Shown here in pieces: positions 8,071-17,649 of a DNA stretch of 43,843 nucleotides (position 1 is its first letter; every line of letters starts with the position of its first letter). Position numbers and translations under genes: made by a program. The DNA is taken from NCBI GenBank assembly GCA_041748175.1, contig JBGTDU010000076.1, forward strand, positions 1 through 43,843. Direction: 5' to 3'. Under the pieces are notes generated by a model. The model worked only from the letters and a program-made list of their open reading frames with translations, searched no databases and was not told the origin of the DNA. Origin of the DNA: JAHEJB01 sp041748175 (GTDB lineage Bacteria > Bacteroidota > Rhodothermia > Rhodothermales > Rubricoccaceae).

Positions 8071-9396
8071 TTAGACGCCCTCGTTGAGCGGGATCGGGAA
8101 CTGGGTCCACACGTCATCGCCGGGGCGATCGATCGGGAGGGTACCTAACTGGCCGAATCGGCGAACGTCGATCCAGCGGTGGCCTTCGCCGTACAGCTCA
8201 TATCGGCGCTGATTTAGCACCTCGCCAAGCACGGCACCCTGGTCGACTGCGCCGCTGTAATCCGGCAAGCCCGCCGCATTGCGGATCACGTTTATGTCTG
8301 CAATCGCCCCGGCCAACTCGTTTGTCCGCGCCCGCGCTTCGGCTCGGATCAGAATCAACTCTGCATTCCGGATGACGGGGATCGGCGAAAGGCTATTCTT
8401 GTAAACGAAGAAGCCAAAGCTGGACGTCAGATTGTCTACCTCAGCAGGCTCCCCACGGTCAAGCACTTTGTCCGCGCGCGTATCACCGGCTTCAAGATCA
8501 TCTATAAAACTCGGATGCGCCAGAATCGCGTCGCCCACCGCGTTGTCGGGCGGTATGAAAAACGGGTTGGTGATATCCCCGGAACCGGTATTGAATACCT
8601 GGGCTACACCGCTACCGAGGTCGCCCACGGGATCAATGAAAGAACTGCCCAGCAGCGTAAGAGCGTCGGAGTTGCGGCCCGCATACAGGGCTACCCGCGC
8701 AGCAAGGGCACGGTTGACCAAGCGCAACCCGACGGGTGTGCTGAATCCGGAAAAGCCACTCGAAAGCGGGAAGAAAAGAGCGTCCCCTCCCGAGGCTAGA
8801 TCCGCAGCGCCCTCATCTAGCAGGCTCGCGATTTGAGCCAGTGCCGCATCATAGCCCACAAGCGGCCCGGGGTCGTCATCGCCCGGGTCGATGAACCGAA
8901 TACCTCCTTCAAAAGTCAGATCCAGATTGAGGAGGTATTGGAGCGCCTTGAATGTATTCGCGTAGCCTCTTCCGCCCGCCTTTTCAGCATCCGAGAGCGT
9001 CGTGTTGAGATCGAGCGCCTGCAGCATGATGTTGGCGTTGCGGATCGTCACATAGCGCGCGCCCCAGGGACGCGTTATGTAGAAGGAATTGTTGTTGAGC
9101 GTCGAAGATCCCCCACCCAGGAGTTCCGACGTAAAGCGCGGGTCAGCAGCAAGGATGCGCCAGTACTCCCGGCCTACGACGCCCGCGTCAATGAGGAAAA
9201 AGTGATGGTCGACACGCGCGGACGCCTCAATGCCAGAGGCGAGGTTGATGAGGGCGTCGCGCGTTGGATTGTCAAGAATGTCGTCGACGCTCGGCCCGTT
9301 GGGATCGGCACGGTCTTCGACTTCAAAAAGGTCGCACCCGGCCACGGCGAGGGCGGCGAGCAGAACCAGGGCAAAGCGGAGTGAAAAGGTCTTCAT
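8071..9396 (-). CDS. SusD/RagB-family outer-membrane substrate-binding lipoprotein
   Basis: The 441-residue protein begins with a lipoprotein signal (LAVAGC, Cys21). The SusD hallmarks follow: an alpha-helical TPR-like body (IRNANIMLQALDL, NTFKALQYLLNL) and the conserved C-terminal region AELILIRAEARARTNE, DINVIRNAAGLP, VLNQRRYELYGEGHRWIDVRRFG. It sits on the cell surface as the lid of the SusC-type transporter and captures ligand. At about 440 residues it is slightly shorter than carbohydrate-binding SusD proteins. No glycoside hydrolase is encoded next to it, so the ligand is unknown; peptides or other nutrients are possible. It is 23 bp downstream of susC and followed by a strong terminator, so susC-susD form a two-gene operon. 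Confidence 0.93.
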   Translation of the reverse strand: MKTFSLRFALVLLAALAVAGCDLFEVEDRADPNGPSVDDILDNPTRDALINLASGIEASARVDHHFFLIDAGVVGREYWRILAADPRFTSELLGGGSSTLNNNSFYITRPWGARYVTIRNANIMLQALDLNTTLSDAEKAGGRGYANTFKALQYLLNLDLTFEGGIRFIDPGDDDPGPLVGYDAALAQIASLLDEGAADLASGGDALFFPLSSGFSGFSTPVGLRLVNRALAARVALYAGRNSDALTLLGSSFIDPVGDLGSGVAQVFNTGSGDITNPFFIPPDNAVGDAILAHPSFIDDLEAGDTRADKVLDRGEPAEVDNLTSSFGFFVYKNSLSPIPVIRNAELILIRAEARARTNELAGAIADINVIRNAAGLPDYSGAVDQGAVLGEVLNQRRYELYGEGHRWIDVRRFGQLGTLPIDRPGDDVWTQFPIPLNEGV

Positions 9397-9419
9397 CGGA
9401 TTTTGGGGCCGGGGGAAGA

Positions 9420-12389
9420 TTAGAGGCCGAAGCTTAGGTGAAAGAGTATGCTGCGCGAAGAGGGGAAGGGCAATACCTCGACGCCGCTTGCGACCGGTGT
9501 GTCACCGAAGTTGTGTACCTCAGGATCGTAGCTGCCGTATGGCGTTATGGTGAGCAGATTCGTGGCCGAGACGCCGATCCGGAGATTTTGCACCGTGGAG
9601 CCGACGGCATTGCCGAGTAGGTGAGCTGGCACTCGATAGTAAAGGCCTACTTCGCGCAGCTTGAAGTAGGACGCATCCTGCACGAAGCCCACGGCCGAAG
9701 TTCCGAATTGAGAGAGTCGGTCCACCGCGTTAGCATCGTAGTCGACGCTGGTTCCGAACGCATCGAGAAGGAAGTTGCTCAGGTTGATCACGTCGCCGCC
9801 CCGCTTCCAGTGGCCGAAAATCGTGAGACTCAGGTTCCGCGCGAAAGTAAAGTCGTTGAAAAACGACATCTGAAAGTCCGGCGCCACATCGCCAAGCTGG
9901 TACGTGTCCGCATCCGCCGTTCCATCTCCATCGCGGTCATCAATGCCAATAATCTGTGTAGGGCTCATCCCCTCCTCAATCTGGATGAGGCCGAGCGAAG
10001 CGCCGAAGCCGCCGCCAAGAGCCGTAAATGGCGGGACATCAAGCCTGGTAACGGTGGCGTCGTTCGCCCAGAAGCTTGTGCGCGAGATCCACTGGAAGCC
10101 ATCGGTTTGGACAGGAACCAGGTTCAAGCCGATCTCGATGCCCTTGTTCGTCAACTCGCCCGCATTGATCGTCTCGGTCGCGAAACCGGACGACGGGGGA
10201 AGCTGCCGAGTAAGAACCAGGTCATCTACAACCTTTCGATAGAGCGTAAGCTCGAGGTTTGCCCGGCTGTCAAAGAGCGAGAGATCGAGGCCACCTTCAA
10301 TCTCGGTTGCCCGCTCGGGTTCGACATCCGCCAAGCCCCGCGAGGGATTGATCGTGATTCCGATATTGCCATCAATGGAGGTTGAGCCAAAGGTAGTGTA
10401 CCTCGAACCAAAGGAGGCGGTGTTTCCGGTTTGCCCGAATGCAAGGCGAAGCTTCAGCAGGTCAACGGAGGACACGTTCCAGAAGTCGAAGTTTGTCAGA
10501 TTGAGCGCGATCGACGCCTTAGGGTATGTGTAATACTTTTCCACATCGCCATTCAGCGACGAGCGCTCGGCGCGGACGCCAAGCGTCCCAATGACACGAC
10601 TGGCCCAGTTCACTTCTTCCTGCGCGAAGATGGCGCGGTCGTCCTGGGAAAGCTGGAACTCCGTTGTCTGGAGCGACGCAGCCTGATCAATGTTCTCCTG
10701 CCCGGCGATAAGCCCCGAAGCAACGGCTGAGGTTCGATCGAGATCCTGGCTGAAATACGTGAAGCCGCCCTGTGTGCTGAAGAACAGATTGCTGTTCGGC
10801 AAACTGAGGGAGTGGACGAGAGCGCCACGCAGATTCGTGTTCAGGTTGTTCGTCCGCCCCTGAATGGACTGGCCTGGAAGGTCGACCCCCTGGTAGAATT
10901 GGAGGCCGCGCGGAAATACAGAGGACTGATCGAGACCGAAGTAATCCACGCCGCCTTCGCCGATAGCCTGAAGGTTTTGATTGTCCCTCTGGAACAAGTT
11001 GAACGCAAGCCGGGCCGAGCCGATGAAGCGGCTTGTCGTCTCGTCAATGTTGGAAAGGTCTCGCGTCTGAAGCGGGTTGGACGTGTTGAATGGGTGAAGC
11101 GGATAGACGCCATTTTCGTCTGGCCGCAGGTCAATGAAGCCCGGTGTCGCGGCGAGAGCAACCCCGAACGTTGTGTTGGTGTTGTCGTTGCCGGTTAAGC
11201 CGCGACGGGCGACGGAGCGCACGAAGTTCGTGCTGACGTCCACGTTCGCGCGATCCGAGAAACGATGCGTCACGTTTACTCGGCCGGACTGCTTCTCGTA
11301 GCCCGTCCGCTCCACGATTCCCTCGTCATCTTTGATCACGCCGGAGACGTAGAAGGTCGTGTTCTCGTCGCCCCCTGCTGCATTAATTCGGGTGGTCGAA
11401 AGGCGCCCGGAATGGCCGTAGATCTCGTCCTCATAGTCGATAATATTCCCGCCCGCCTGGTTGAAGAGGTTGAGCCCGGCCTCCCCATAGGTTGCTTCAG
11501 CCGTCTCCGCCGTAAACTGCCGAACCCCGAGCCTGTTGGAGATCGTCGCGAATCCCAGTGACTGCGACACGTTGAACTGCACGCCCGCGCCTGCGCGTCC
11601 CCGCTTGGTCGTGATGATGACGACGCCATTGGAAGCGCGCGCTCCGTAGATAGCCGCAGAACTTGGGCCTTTCAATATTTCGATGGATTCGATGTCGTCC
11701 GGCGTGAGGTCAGCCAGCCGGTTCACCGGCTGGTCCTGCTGGGCGGGATTGCCCGCCGCCGCCGCCGCGGTGACGGCATTCACGCCACTCTGAATGGCGT
11801 CGTTGGAGATAATTACGCCGTCCACAATGAAGAGCGGCTGGCTGCGGCCATTGATGGTGGTGATGCCGCGTAGCTTTACGGAGAGGCCGCCTCCGGGAGC
11901 ACCCGTATACGAAGTGATTACGGCTCCCGTCACTTTTCCGTTGATGGCACCGTCGAGTGTCTGGTTGGTCGAGATGTCCGCAAGCTCACGGGCCGATATC
12001 GTTTCGACCGAGTTGGCCAGATTCGAGCGGGCCACGGACGAGGCCAGGCCCGAAACCACCACCTCATCCAGCCCCAAAACATCTTCTCTGAGTTCAACAT
12101 CGACGTTCGTCAAACCGGAGGAGACGATCACCTCCTGGGTCCGGTAGCCCACGAACGAAAACACGAGAACCCCCGCGCCGCCGGGCATCCCGATCGAATA
12201 GGTCCCCTCCAGATTGGTCGTCGAACCAATGGTTGTGCCCTGCACCAGGACATTAACCCCGGGAAGCGTCTCCCCGGAAACCGCGTCGGTTACGGTGCCG
12301 GTCACGTTGGTTTGGGCCGACACAGAACTCGCGAACAATAAAAGCAGGGCCAGCAGAACGCCGACACTGCTACAGTAGACTTTTTTCAT
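9420..12389 (-). CDS. SusC/RagA-family TonB-linked outer-membrane transporter
   Basis: The 989-residue protein has a signal peptide ending SVSA-QT (25/26) and a carboxypeptidase-regulatory-like domain (NVTGTVTDAVSGETLPGVNV to about residue 105). A TonB box region LGLDEVVVSGLA and a plug follow, with the SusC signature VKLRGITTINGRSQPLFIVDGV (interrupted here as two blocks: LRGITTINGRSQ and LFIVDGVII) and SIEILKGPSSAAIYGARASNGV. A large barrel ends at LSFGL. It imports a SusD-captured ligand using TonB energy. It is transcribed away from the terminator downstream of ftsZ, from a TATATTTG-type promoter 56-63 bp before the ATG. No ribosome binding site is seen, which is common in this phylum. 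The ligand is unknown. Confidence 0.95.
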   Translation of the reverse strand: MKKVYCSSVGVLLALLLLFASSVSAQTNVTGTVTDAVSGETLPGVNVLVQGTTIGSTTNLEGTYSIGMPGGAGVLVFSFVGYRTQEVIVSSGLTNVDVELREDVLGLDEVVVSGLASSVARSNLANSVETISARELADISTNQTLDGAINGKVTGAVITSYTGAPGGGLSVKLRGITTINGRSQPLFIVDGVIISNDAIQSGVNAVTAAAAAGNPAQQDQPVNRLADLTPDDIESIEILKGPSSAAIYGARASNGVVIITTKRGRAGAGVQFNVSQSLGFATISNRLGVRQFTAETAEATYGEAGLNLFNQAGGNIIDYEDEIYGHSGRLSTTRINAAGGDENTTFYVSGVIKDDEGIVERTGYEKQSGRVNVTHRFSDRANVDVSTNFVRSVARRGLTGNDNTNTTFGVALAATPGFIDLRPDENGVYPLHPFNTSNPLQTRDLSNIDETTSRFIGSARLAFNLFQRDNQNLQAIGEGGVDYFGLDQSSVFPRGLQFYQGVDLPGQSIQGRTNNLNTNLRGALVHSLSLPNSNLFFSTQGGFTYFSQDLDRTSAVASGLIAGQENIDQAASLQTTEFQLSQDDRAIFAQEEVNWASRVIGTLGVRAERSSLNGDVEKYYTYPKASIALNLTNFDFWNVSSVDLLKLRLAFGQTGNTASFGSRYTTFGSTSIDGNIGITINPSRGLADVEPERATEIEGGLDLSLFDSRANLELTLYRKVVDDLVLTRQLPPSSGFATETINAGELTNKGIEIGLNLVPVQTDGFQWISRTSFWANDATVTRLDVPPFTALGGGFGASLGLIQIEEGMSPTQIIGIDDRDGDGTADADTYQLGDVAPDFQMSFFNDFTFARNLSLTIFGHWKRGGDVINLSNFLLDAFGTSVDYDANAVDRLSQFGTSAVGFVQDASYFKLREVGLYYRVPAHLLGNAVGSTVQNLRIGVSATNLLTITPYGSYDPEVHNFGDTPVASGVEVLPFPSSRSILFHLSFGL

Positions 12390-12444
12390 GTGCGCTGGAG
12401 CATGGAAGAAACCGAGTAAGACAACGTGGCAGTCGCCTGATAAT

Positions 12445-12485
12445 CAAATATAGTACACATGCGACCATGCAGTCTCATTATGAGA
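12445..12485 (-). promoter_or_regulatory. Candidate susC promoter (TATATTTG) with palindromic operator
   Basis: On the minus strand TATATTTG (12445-12452) matches the Bacteroidota -7 consensus TAnnTTTG exactly. Twenty bases upstream, where the -33 element would lie, is the palindrome TCTCAT-T-ATGAGA (12473-12485), a possible repressor or activator site. The predicted start would leave a leader of about 45-50 nt before the susC ATG. Confidence 0.5.
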
Positions 12486-12536
12486 AAACAAGTAAGACAT
12501 CAACGGCCATCACGATCGACGTGCCGGATTAAAGAT

Positions 12537-12573
12537 CAAGGCCCCGTCGCTGCGAAACAGCGGCGGGGCCTTG
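12537..12573 (-). terminator. Strong hairpin terminating the dcw transcript after ftsZ
   Basis: Arms CAAGGCCCCGTCGCTG (12537-12552) and CAGCGGCGGGGCCTTG (12558-12573) form a 16-bp stem with one G-T/C-A mismatch position and a 5-nt loop. On the minus strand it is followed by ATCTTTAAT. A second, weaker hairpin (GGACAAC / GTTGTCC, 12576-12598) lies just before it. It separates the ftsZ end from the susC promoter. Confidence 0.7.
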
Positions 12574-12686
12574 TTGGACAACCCTGGCGAAGTTGTCCGG
12601 GGGGACTCGTGGAAATGGTGTCGGTAGTGTAGACGCGAAAGGTGACAGGGTGGGTCACACTTGGTCGTCCGGTATTCGGCGTTGTC

Positions 12687-13991
12687 TCAGTCCATCATTC
12701 TCCGAAGGAAAGCCGGTGCCTCTCTGTCGTCTTTTTGGGTAGGTTCGCCGCCGTTTTGCATCACATCGCCGCGGAGATGAAGGACGTTGGCAGCACGTGG
12801 TGCCTCGGCCGCGGCGCTGTCAGCCTCACGCGTCTCGTCGATCTCGCGCACCTTTTCCGCCACCGGCTCTGGGGCAACAGCCACAGGGGCGCGGCGCTCA
12901 TACGCGGGCGTGTCGAGGGTCTTGAGGGAATCCTCGCCTTTGTAATCGAACCGGGGTGGGATATTGTCAAGCGTGGCCTGTTGGCGGAAGCCGTCGCCGG
13001 AAGGGTTCGCCTCGGCTGCCCGGTCAAAACCTGTGGCAATGACCGTCACGCGGATTGCGTCGCCCATTTCGGGGTCGATGACGGTGCCGAAGATGACTTC
13101 TGCGTCGTCACCAGCCTCTTCCTGAATGACGCCGGTCGCGCGAGTGGCTTCGCGAATTCCGAGACTCGGCCCAGCAGTAATGTTGACCAACGCATTGCGA
13201 GCGCCCTTGATCGAAACGCCGCCAAGCAGTGGGCTGGAAATGGCTTCGTGGGCGGCGGTCTCGGCGCGTTTGTCGCCAGTCGCCGTGGCCGATCCCATCA
13301 ACGCCGTCCCTCCCTCCACCATCGTGGTTCGCACGTCGGCAAAGTCGAGGTTGATGAGCCCATGGACTGTGATCAGGTCCGAAATGCCGCGTGTGGCATT
13401 ATGCAGCACGTCATCCGCAAGAACGAAGGCATCTGTTACCGACATGTTGTCGTCGGCAATGTCCAGCAGGCGCTCGTTCGGGATGATGATGAGCGTATCG
13501 ACGGCCTCACGCAAATGATCGATACCCTGCTCGGCGGTACGCAGGCGTTTGGCGCCTTCGCAGGCGAATGGCTTTGTGACCACCGCAACGGTAAGAATGT
13601 TCATCTTCCGGGCTATCTCCGCGACAACCGGCGCAGCGCCGGTTCCGGTACCTCCCCCCATGCCGGCGGTGATGAAAACCATGTCGCAACCTTCGAGGGC
13701 GGCCTCGATTTCGCGATGGTTCTCGATGGCTGCGTCGGCACCAACGGACGGCCGCGCCCCTGCTCCAAGCCCCTTCGTCAGCTCCCTGCCGATCTGGATT
13801 TTGATTGAAGAGCCATTGGCCTGCAACGCCTGCGAGTCGGTATTCACGGCAATGAACTCAACGCCTTGAATGCCTTTTGCGAGCATGTTGTTGACGGCAT
13901 TGCCGCCTCCGCCGCCCACGCCAACTACGCGGATTGTCGCGGTCTCTTGAGCCGCGTCGTCGAAGGAAAAGAGATTGGTAAGGTCTTTCAT
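12687..13991 (-). CDS. ftsZ: Cell division GTPase FtsZ
   Basis: FtsZ is the tubulin-like GTPase that forms the Z ring at mid-cell. The 434-residue product has the N-terminal Rossmann strand RVVGVGGGGGNAVNNML and the tubulin signature GGGTGTG (residues 112-118). The T7 loop region follows (NLDFADVRTTM), then a long acidic linker and the conserved C-terminal peptide APAFLRRMMD that docks FtsA and other partners. I chose ATG 13991, which has AGGGAG about 8 bases upstream; the frame continues upstream without sequence typical of the family. It is the last gene of the dcw cluster, 134 bp after ftsA, a gap wide enough for an extra promoter, and is followed by the terminator at 12537-12573. Confidence 0.97.
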   Translation of the reverse strand: MKDLTNLFSFDDAAQETATIRVVGVGGGGGNAVNNMLAKGIQGVEFIAVNTDSQALQANGSSIKIQIGRELTKGLGAGARPSVGADAAIENHREIEAALEGCDMVFITAGMGGGTGTGAAPVVAEIARKMNILTVAVVTKPFACEGAKRLRTAEQGIDHLREAVDTLIIIPNERLLDIADDNMSVTDAFVLADDVLHNATRGISDLITVHGLINLDFADVRTTMVEGGTALMGSATATGDKRAETAAHEAISSPLLGGVSIKGARNALVNITAGPSLGIREATRATGVIQEEAGDDAEVIFGTVIDPEMGDAIRVTVIATGFDRAAEANPSGDGFRQQATLDNIPPRFDYKGEDSLKTLDTPAYERRAPVAVAPEPVAEKVREIDETREADSAAAEAPRAANVLHLRGDVMQNGGEPTQKDDREAPAFLRRMMD

Positions 13992-14125
13992 GGATTTCTC
14001 CCTAGATAGGTGCGCCAGGAATGTGGGAGTGTTGGAGCAGGACATTGCAGCCCGACGAAATCGCCCGGGGACGACTGGAAGTCGATGCTGCATAGTCCAT
14101 TGTGGGTGGATGGGATGGTGAGGGT

Positions 14126-15406
14126 TTAGAGTTCGTCGAACCAGCTGCGCATGCGGCCGGTGATTTTGTTGACGAGGTTGTCGGGGGATCCGGCGAAGCC
14201 GTCACCACCCGCTGCATTGCCGATTTCGGATGCGAGGAGCGCCGCGCCCCGGCTGCCTGTGCGCAGACCGTGGAGCACGAGACCAACGCCCGTTGCGAAT
14301 TGGGGGTTGGAAACCTCCTCGACAAGTCCGCCAGCGAGGCCAAGTGCTTTGCCCACCCGCGCGTCGAGGCCCAGGATTTCGGAGGCAAGCTCGGCGGTGC
14401 CCGGAATCAGCGAACCGCCCCCCGTGAGGACTACCCCCGCTGAAAGATGCCGGCCGTAGCCACTCCGCTTGATCTCGATGCCTACGATTTCCAGAATTTC
14501 CTCCATGCGGGGCTGGATGATTTGGGCGAGTGTGCTCTGGCCAATCGCCTTATCGGGCCGTCCGCCGATGCCTGGGATCGTGATCTCCTGATCGTTCGTG
14601 ACGTGGCTGACGAGAGCCACGCCAAATTGCCGCTTGAGGCGCTCGGCCTGATCCTGAAGGACGCCAAGGCCTTTTCGGATGTCATCCGTCACCTTGTTTC
14701 CGGCCACGGCAACGACGGCCGTGTGGCGGATTGTTTTGTCTTCGAAGACCGCGATGTCCGTTGTGCCACCGCCAATGTCGATCAGGGCAACGCCCACCTC
14801 CTTTTCATCGGGATGAAGCACGGCGTGCGACGACGCGAGTGGTTCGAGCACGATATCCGACACCTCGTAGCCCGCCTTTTCGATGCAGCGATAGACGTTC
14901 TTCGCCGCGGAGACCAGGCCCGTAATGATGTGGACATTGGCTTCGAGGCGAACGCCGCTCATGCCAATCGGGTCGGCGACGCCGTCCTGCCCGTCCACGA
15001 TGAACTCCTGCGGGAGGACGTGGAGGATCTCTCGATCAGCTGGCATGGCCACATGCCGGGTGTCTTCCAGCAAACGGCGGACATCACTCGCGGTGATCTC
15101 GCCGTCGCGCCCGGAAACGGTTATCACACCTCGGCTCTGGAAACTCTGGATGTGGTCGCCGGCAATGCCGACTACGACGGACTGGGTTTCAACCCCGGCC
15201 GCATGTTCAGCCTCCTTGATGGCTTTCTTTACGGCGTCGACTGTTTTGTCGATGTTGACGACGACGCCGCGGTTGAGGCCCTCGGATTCGGCGACGCCGA
15301 CACCCAGGATGTTTATGCGTTCGTGCTGGTCGGCAGACGCGACTACGGCACATATTTTCGTGGTGCCGATATCGACGCCGACAACGATGCGTTCACTTTC
15401 GTTCAT
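14126..15406 (-). CDS. ftsA: Cell division actin-like protein FtsA
   Basis: FtsA is the actin-fold ATPase that tethers FtsZ to the membrane and recruits later divisome proteins. The 426-residue product shows phosphate-1 (VVGVDIGTTKICAVV), phosphate-2 (VALIDIGGGTTDIAVF) and the adenosine motif (VVLTGGGSLIPG). An SHS2 1C region lies at about residues 85-165, and the C-terminus ends in a short amphipathic stretch (ITGRMRSWFDEL) that would serve as the membrane-targeting helix. It lies 24 bp after ftsQ and before ftsZ, the usual order. The length is normal. Confidence 0.97.
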   Translation of the reverse strand: MNESERIVVGVDIGTTKICAVVASADQHERINILGVGVAESEGLNRGVVVNIDKTVDAVKKAIKEAEHAAGVETQSVVVGIAGDHIQSFQSRGVITVSGRDGEITASDVRRLLEDTRHVAMPADREILHVLPQEFIVDGQDGVADPIGMSGVRLEANVHIITGLVSAAKNVYRCIEKAGYEVSDIVLEPLASSHAVLHPDEKEVGVALIDIGGGTTDIAVFEDKTIRHTAVVAVAGNKVTDDIRKGLGVLQDQAERLKRQFGVALVSHVTNDQEITIPGIGGRPDKAIGQSTLAQIIQPRMEEILEIVGIEIKRSGYGRHLSAGVVLTGGGSLIPGTAELASEILGLDARVGKALGLAGGLVEEVSNPQFATGVGLVLHGLRTGSRGAALLASEIGNAAGGDGFAGSPDNLVNKITGRMRSWFDEL

Positions 15407-15430
15407 GGCGGTTGGGGTTGGGGGTGGTTG

Positions 15431-16219
15431 TTAGTTAGAAGTGATGGTGCTGTCTTCGTGGGTTACTATTTGCCCATCGAAGCGAAGGTCAACGCTCTTA
15501 AAGTTCAGCTCCGGGCGTGTGAGGATGGCCTGATGCCAGAAGGCATGGAGGCGGCTAAGTTTTTCCGCATAGCCGCCGACGCCGAGGCGGACCGGAACGG
15601 AACCTTGCTCGCCCACCGGACTCGTGCGAAGGACTACATGGCCAATAGCGTCGAGCGTGACTTCAGAAATGAGCGCGTTGGTTTCGAGATCGGCTTCCGA
15701 GAGAACGCGGAGCAGTTCGAGTACAGCCGCATTCCGGATGGGTTGGGTTGCCACCTGGTCGGGGATGCGTCCGCGCAGAAGTGGCACGTCATACACGGCG
15801 CCTGGAACGAGCGGCATCGCATAGCCCTCGGCGTCGAGGTAGTAGCCGGGGCGGCCATCCGGCAAAACAGCCAGTACAGTCGGCTCCCGCTCCTCGACGC
15901 GAATGGAAACGGTTCCCGACGGACGGCGGCGAATCACCGCGTCACGAACCCAAGGCGTCCGCCGAACCCGATCGGCGAGCACATCGCGCTCGACAGAAAA
16001 GAGCCCGATGGAATCGCTTTCCAGAGCAGCAAAGCGAACGACCTCTGCCGAGTCAGCATGCACGGTGCCCGAGACTACGATTCGCTTCAATGGAAGATTC
16101 TGCTGCCACGACCACGCCATAAACGCGATCGCTATAATCGTCAGCGTCATGCCGCCAAGGATTATTCGGCGGAGGATTCGGCGACGACCGGTTAGCATCT
16201 TTGTCTCGCGCACCGTCAA
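15431..16219 (-). CDS. ftsQ: Cell division protein FtsQ/DivIB
   Basis: FtsQ is a bitopic membrane protein that links early and late divisome components. The 262-residue product has a short basic cytoplasmic tail (LTGRRRILRR), one helix (ILGGMTLTIIAIAFMAW) and a POTRA domain (PLKRIVVSGTVHADSAEV to about residue 105). The beta domain follows with AVLPDGRPGYYLDAEGYAMPL, the typical DGR-x-YLD-x-EG region. The start TTG at 16219 overlaps the murC stop and is supported by a strong ribosome binding site (GGAGGTGA, 16224-16231). An ATG at 16198 is a possible alternative but has no such site. Sequence conservation of FtsQ is always low; position and topology make the call firm. Confidence 0.9.
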   Translation of the reverse strand: MTVRETKMLTGRRRILRRIILGGMTLTIIAIAFMAWSWQQNLPLKRIVVSGTVHADSAEVVRFAALESDSIGLFSVERDVLADRVRRTPWVRDAVIRRRPSGTVSIRVEEREPTVLAVLPDGRPGYYLDAEGYAMPLVPGAVYDVPLLRGRIPDQVATQPIRNAAVLELLRVLSEADLETNALISEVTLDAIGHVVLRTSPVGEQGSVPVRLGVGGYAEKLSRLHAFWHQAILTRPELNFKSVDLRFDGQIVTHEDSTITSN

Positions 16220-17649
16220 GATGTCACCTCCACGTTACGCTCGATTAGCTGCTCGTAAAACGCTTTGCCTTGACGCCAGATATCGCCTGCACCCATTGTG
16301 ATCACGAGGTCGCCGGGCTCGACCAGATCGTGCAGGAAGGCGGGGACATCAGCTTTCTCGGGCACATAGTGCACGGCGCGGTGGCCGTAGCGCTGCGCAA
16401 GATCCGCCAGCATCCTGCCGTCTACGCCATCAACTGGCTCTTCGCGGGCGCCAAAGACGTCCATGAGAACGAGCACATCGGCGTTGACGAATGCGCGGGC
16501 GAAGTCCTCTGCGAGGTCCGCCGTCCGGGAATACAAGTGCGGCTGGAAGACGGCTACGATTCGGCGATCAGGCCATCCTGTCGTCGCAGCCTCGAGCGTC
16601 GCGATAACTTCGGTCGGATGATGGGCGTAGTCGTCCACGACAATCACGCCGCCAACCTCGCCGCGTATCTGGAAGCGGCGGTCGACGCCGGCGTAGGCCG
16701 CGAGGCCCTGCACAATGGTTTCGAAGGGCACGTCGAGTTCCAGCCCAACGGCAATCGCGCCGAGGGCGTTCAGCACGTTGTGGTGGCCAGGCGCATGCAG
16801 CATCGCGCCGCCCAGATGCTCGGCACCCCGGAATACCTCGAAGTGTGAGGATGCACCAACCTGCTCAATGCTTTCGGCGCGAATCTCCGCCTGTCTGCTG
16901 GTTCCGTACGTCAGCACCCGGCGGTGGACGTCGCACAGGATATCGCGGATGTTGGGATCGTCGAGGCACAGGATGGCAGCACCGAAGAACGGCACCGAGT
17001 TAGCGAACTGGGTAAATGCCCGCTTGATGTCGTCGAGATCCTCGTAGATGTCGAGATGATCGGCCTCAATGTTGGTGATGAGCGCAAGGGCCGGTGTAAG
17101 CTTGAGGAACGTGCGGTCGTATTCGTCGGCCTCGATAACGATCACATCTCCCAAACCCGAAACGGCATTGGAGCCAAAAACCGCCACTTTCCCGCCTACA
17201 ATGATCGTCGGATCGAACCGGGCTTTCTGCGCGACTAGTCCCACCATCGTTGTAGTGGTTGTTTTGCCGTGGGTGCCCGCTACGCCAATACCGAACTTCA
17301 TCCGCATCAATTCGCCGAGCATTTCAGAGCGCTTGATGATCGGAATGTGTAGCCGTTTTGCTTCGACCGTTTCCGGATTCTCGTCGGCGTGCACGGCGGA
17401 TGAATAGACTACGACGTGAGCGTTCTGAACATTGCTGGCCACGTGGCCTTCGTAAATAACCGCACCGAGGCTTTCGAGATGGCCGGTGACTTCGCCCTTC
17501 CGCAAGTCCGAGCCGGTAACCTTATGCCCACGCGCCAGCAGCACCTCCGCAATCGACGACATCCCGATCCCGCCAATGCCCACCATGTGGACATTCCTCA
17601 TGCGGCCCATTGTGGGCGCGGGTCGGTGGATGCGAGTGGGGACGTTCAT
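16216..17649 (-). CDS. murC: UDP-N-acetylmuramate--L-alanine ligase MurC
   Basis: MurC adds L-Ala to UDP-MurNAc, the first peptide step of peptidoglycan synthesis, in the cytoplasm. The 477-residue product has an N-terminal Rossmann motif HMVGIGGIGMSSIAEVL, the ATP-binding GTHGKTTTT (125-133) and a Mur ligase centre with IEADEYDRTFL and NIEADHLDIYEDL. The C-terminal domain carries VVDDYAHHPTEV. ATG 17649 overlaps the murG stop as ATGA and is preceded by GGAGG, so the two are translationally coupled. The order murG-murC-ftsQ is that of E. coli without ddlB. Confidence 0.97.
   Translation of the reverse strand: MNVPTRIHRPAPTMGRMRNVHMVGIGGIGMSSIAEVLLARGHKVTGSDLRKGEVTGHLESLGAVIYEGHVASNVQNAHVVVYSSAVHADENPETVEAKRLHIPIIKRSEMLGELMRMKFGIGVAGTHGKTTTTTMVGLVAQKARFDPTIIVGGKVAVFGSNAVSGLGDVIVIEADEYDRTFLKLTPALALITNIEADHLDIYEDLDDIKRAFTQFANSVPFFGAAILCLDDPNIRDILCDVHRRVLTYGTSRQAEIRAESIEQVGASSHFEVFRGAEHLGGAMLHAPGHHNVLNALGAIAVGLELDVPFETIVQGLAAYAGVDRRFQIRGEVGGVIVVDDYAHHPTEVIATLEAATTGWPDRRIVAVFQPHLYSRTADLAEDFARAFVNADVLVLMDVFGAREEPVDGVDGRMLADLAQRYGHRAVHYVPEKADVPAFLHDLVEPGDLVITMGAGDIWRQGKAFYEQLIERNVEVTS
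16224..16231 (-). promoter_or_regulatory. Ribosome binding site for ftsQ inside murC
   Basis: GGAGGTGA on the minus strand, in the last codons of murC, sits 4 bases before TTG 16219 and 25 before ATG 16198. It supports the TTG start and translational coupling of ftsQ to murC. Confidence 0.65.

Noticed and set aside
14447..16195. Long plus-strand open frame (582 codons) across ftsA and ftsQ
   Set aside because: It is antisense to two well-supported division genes and its translation has no family features; it arises from codon bias in GC-rich DNA.
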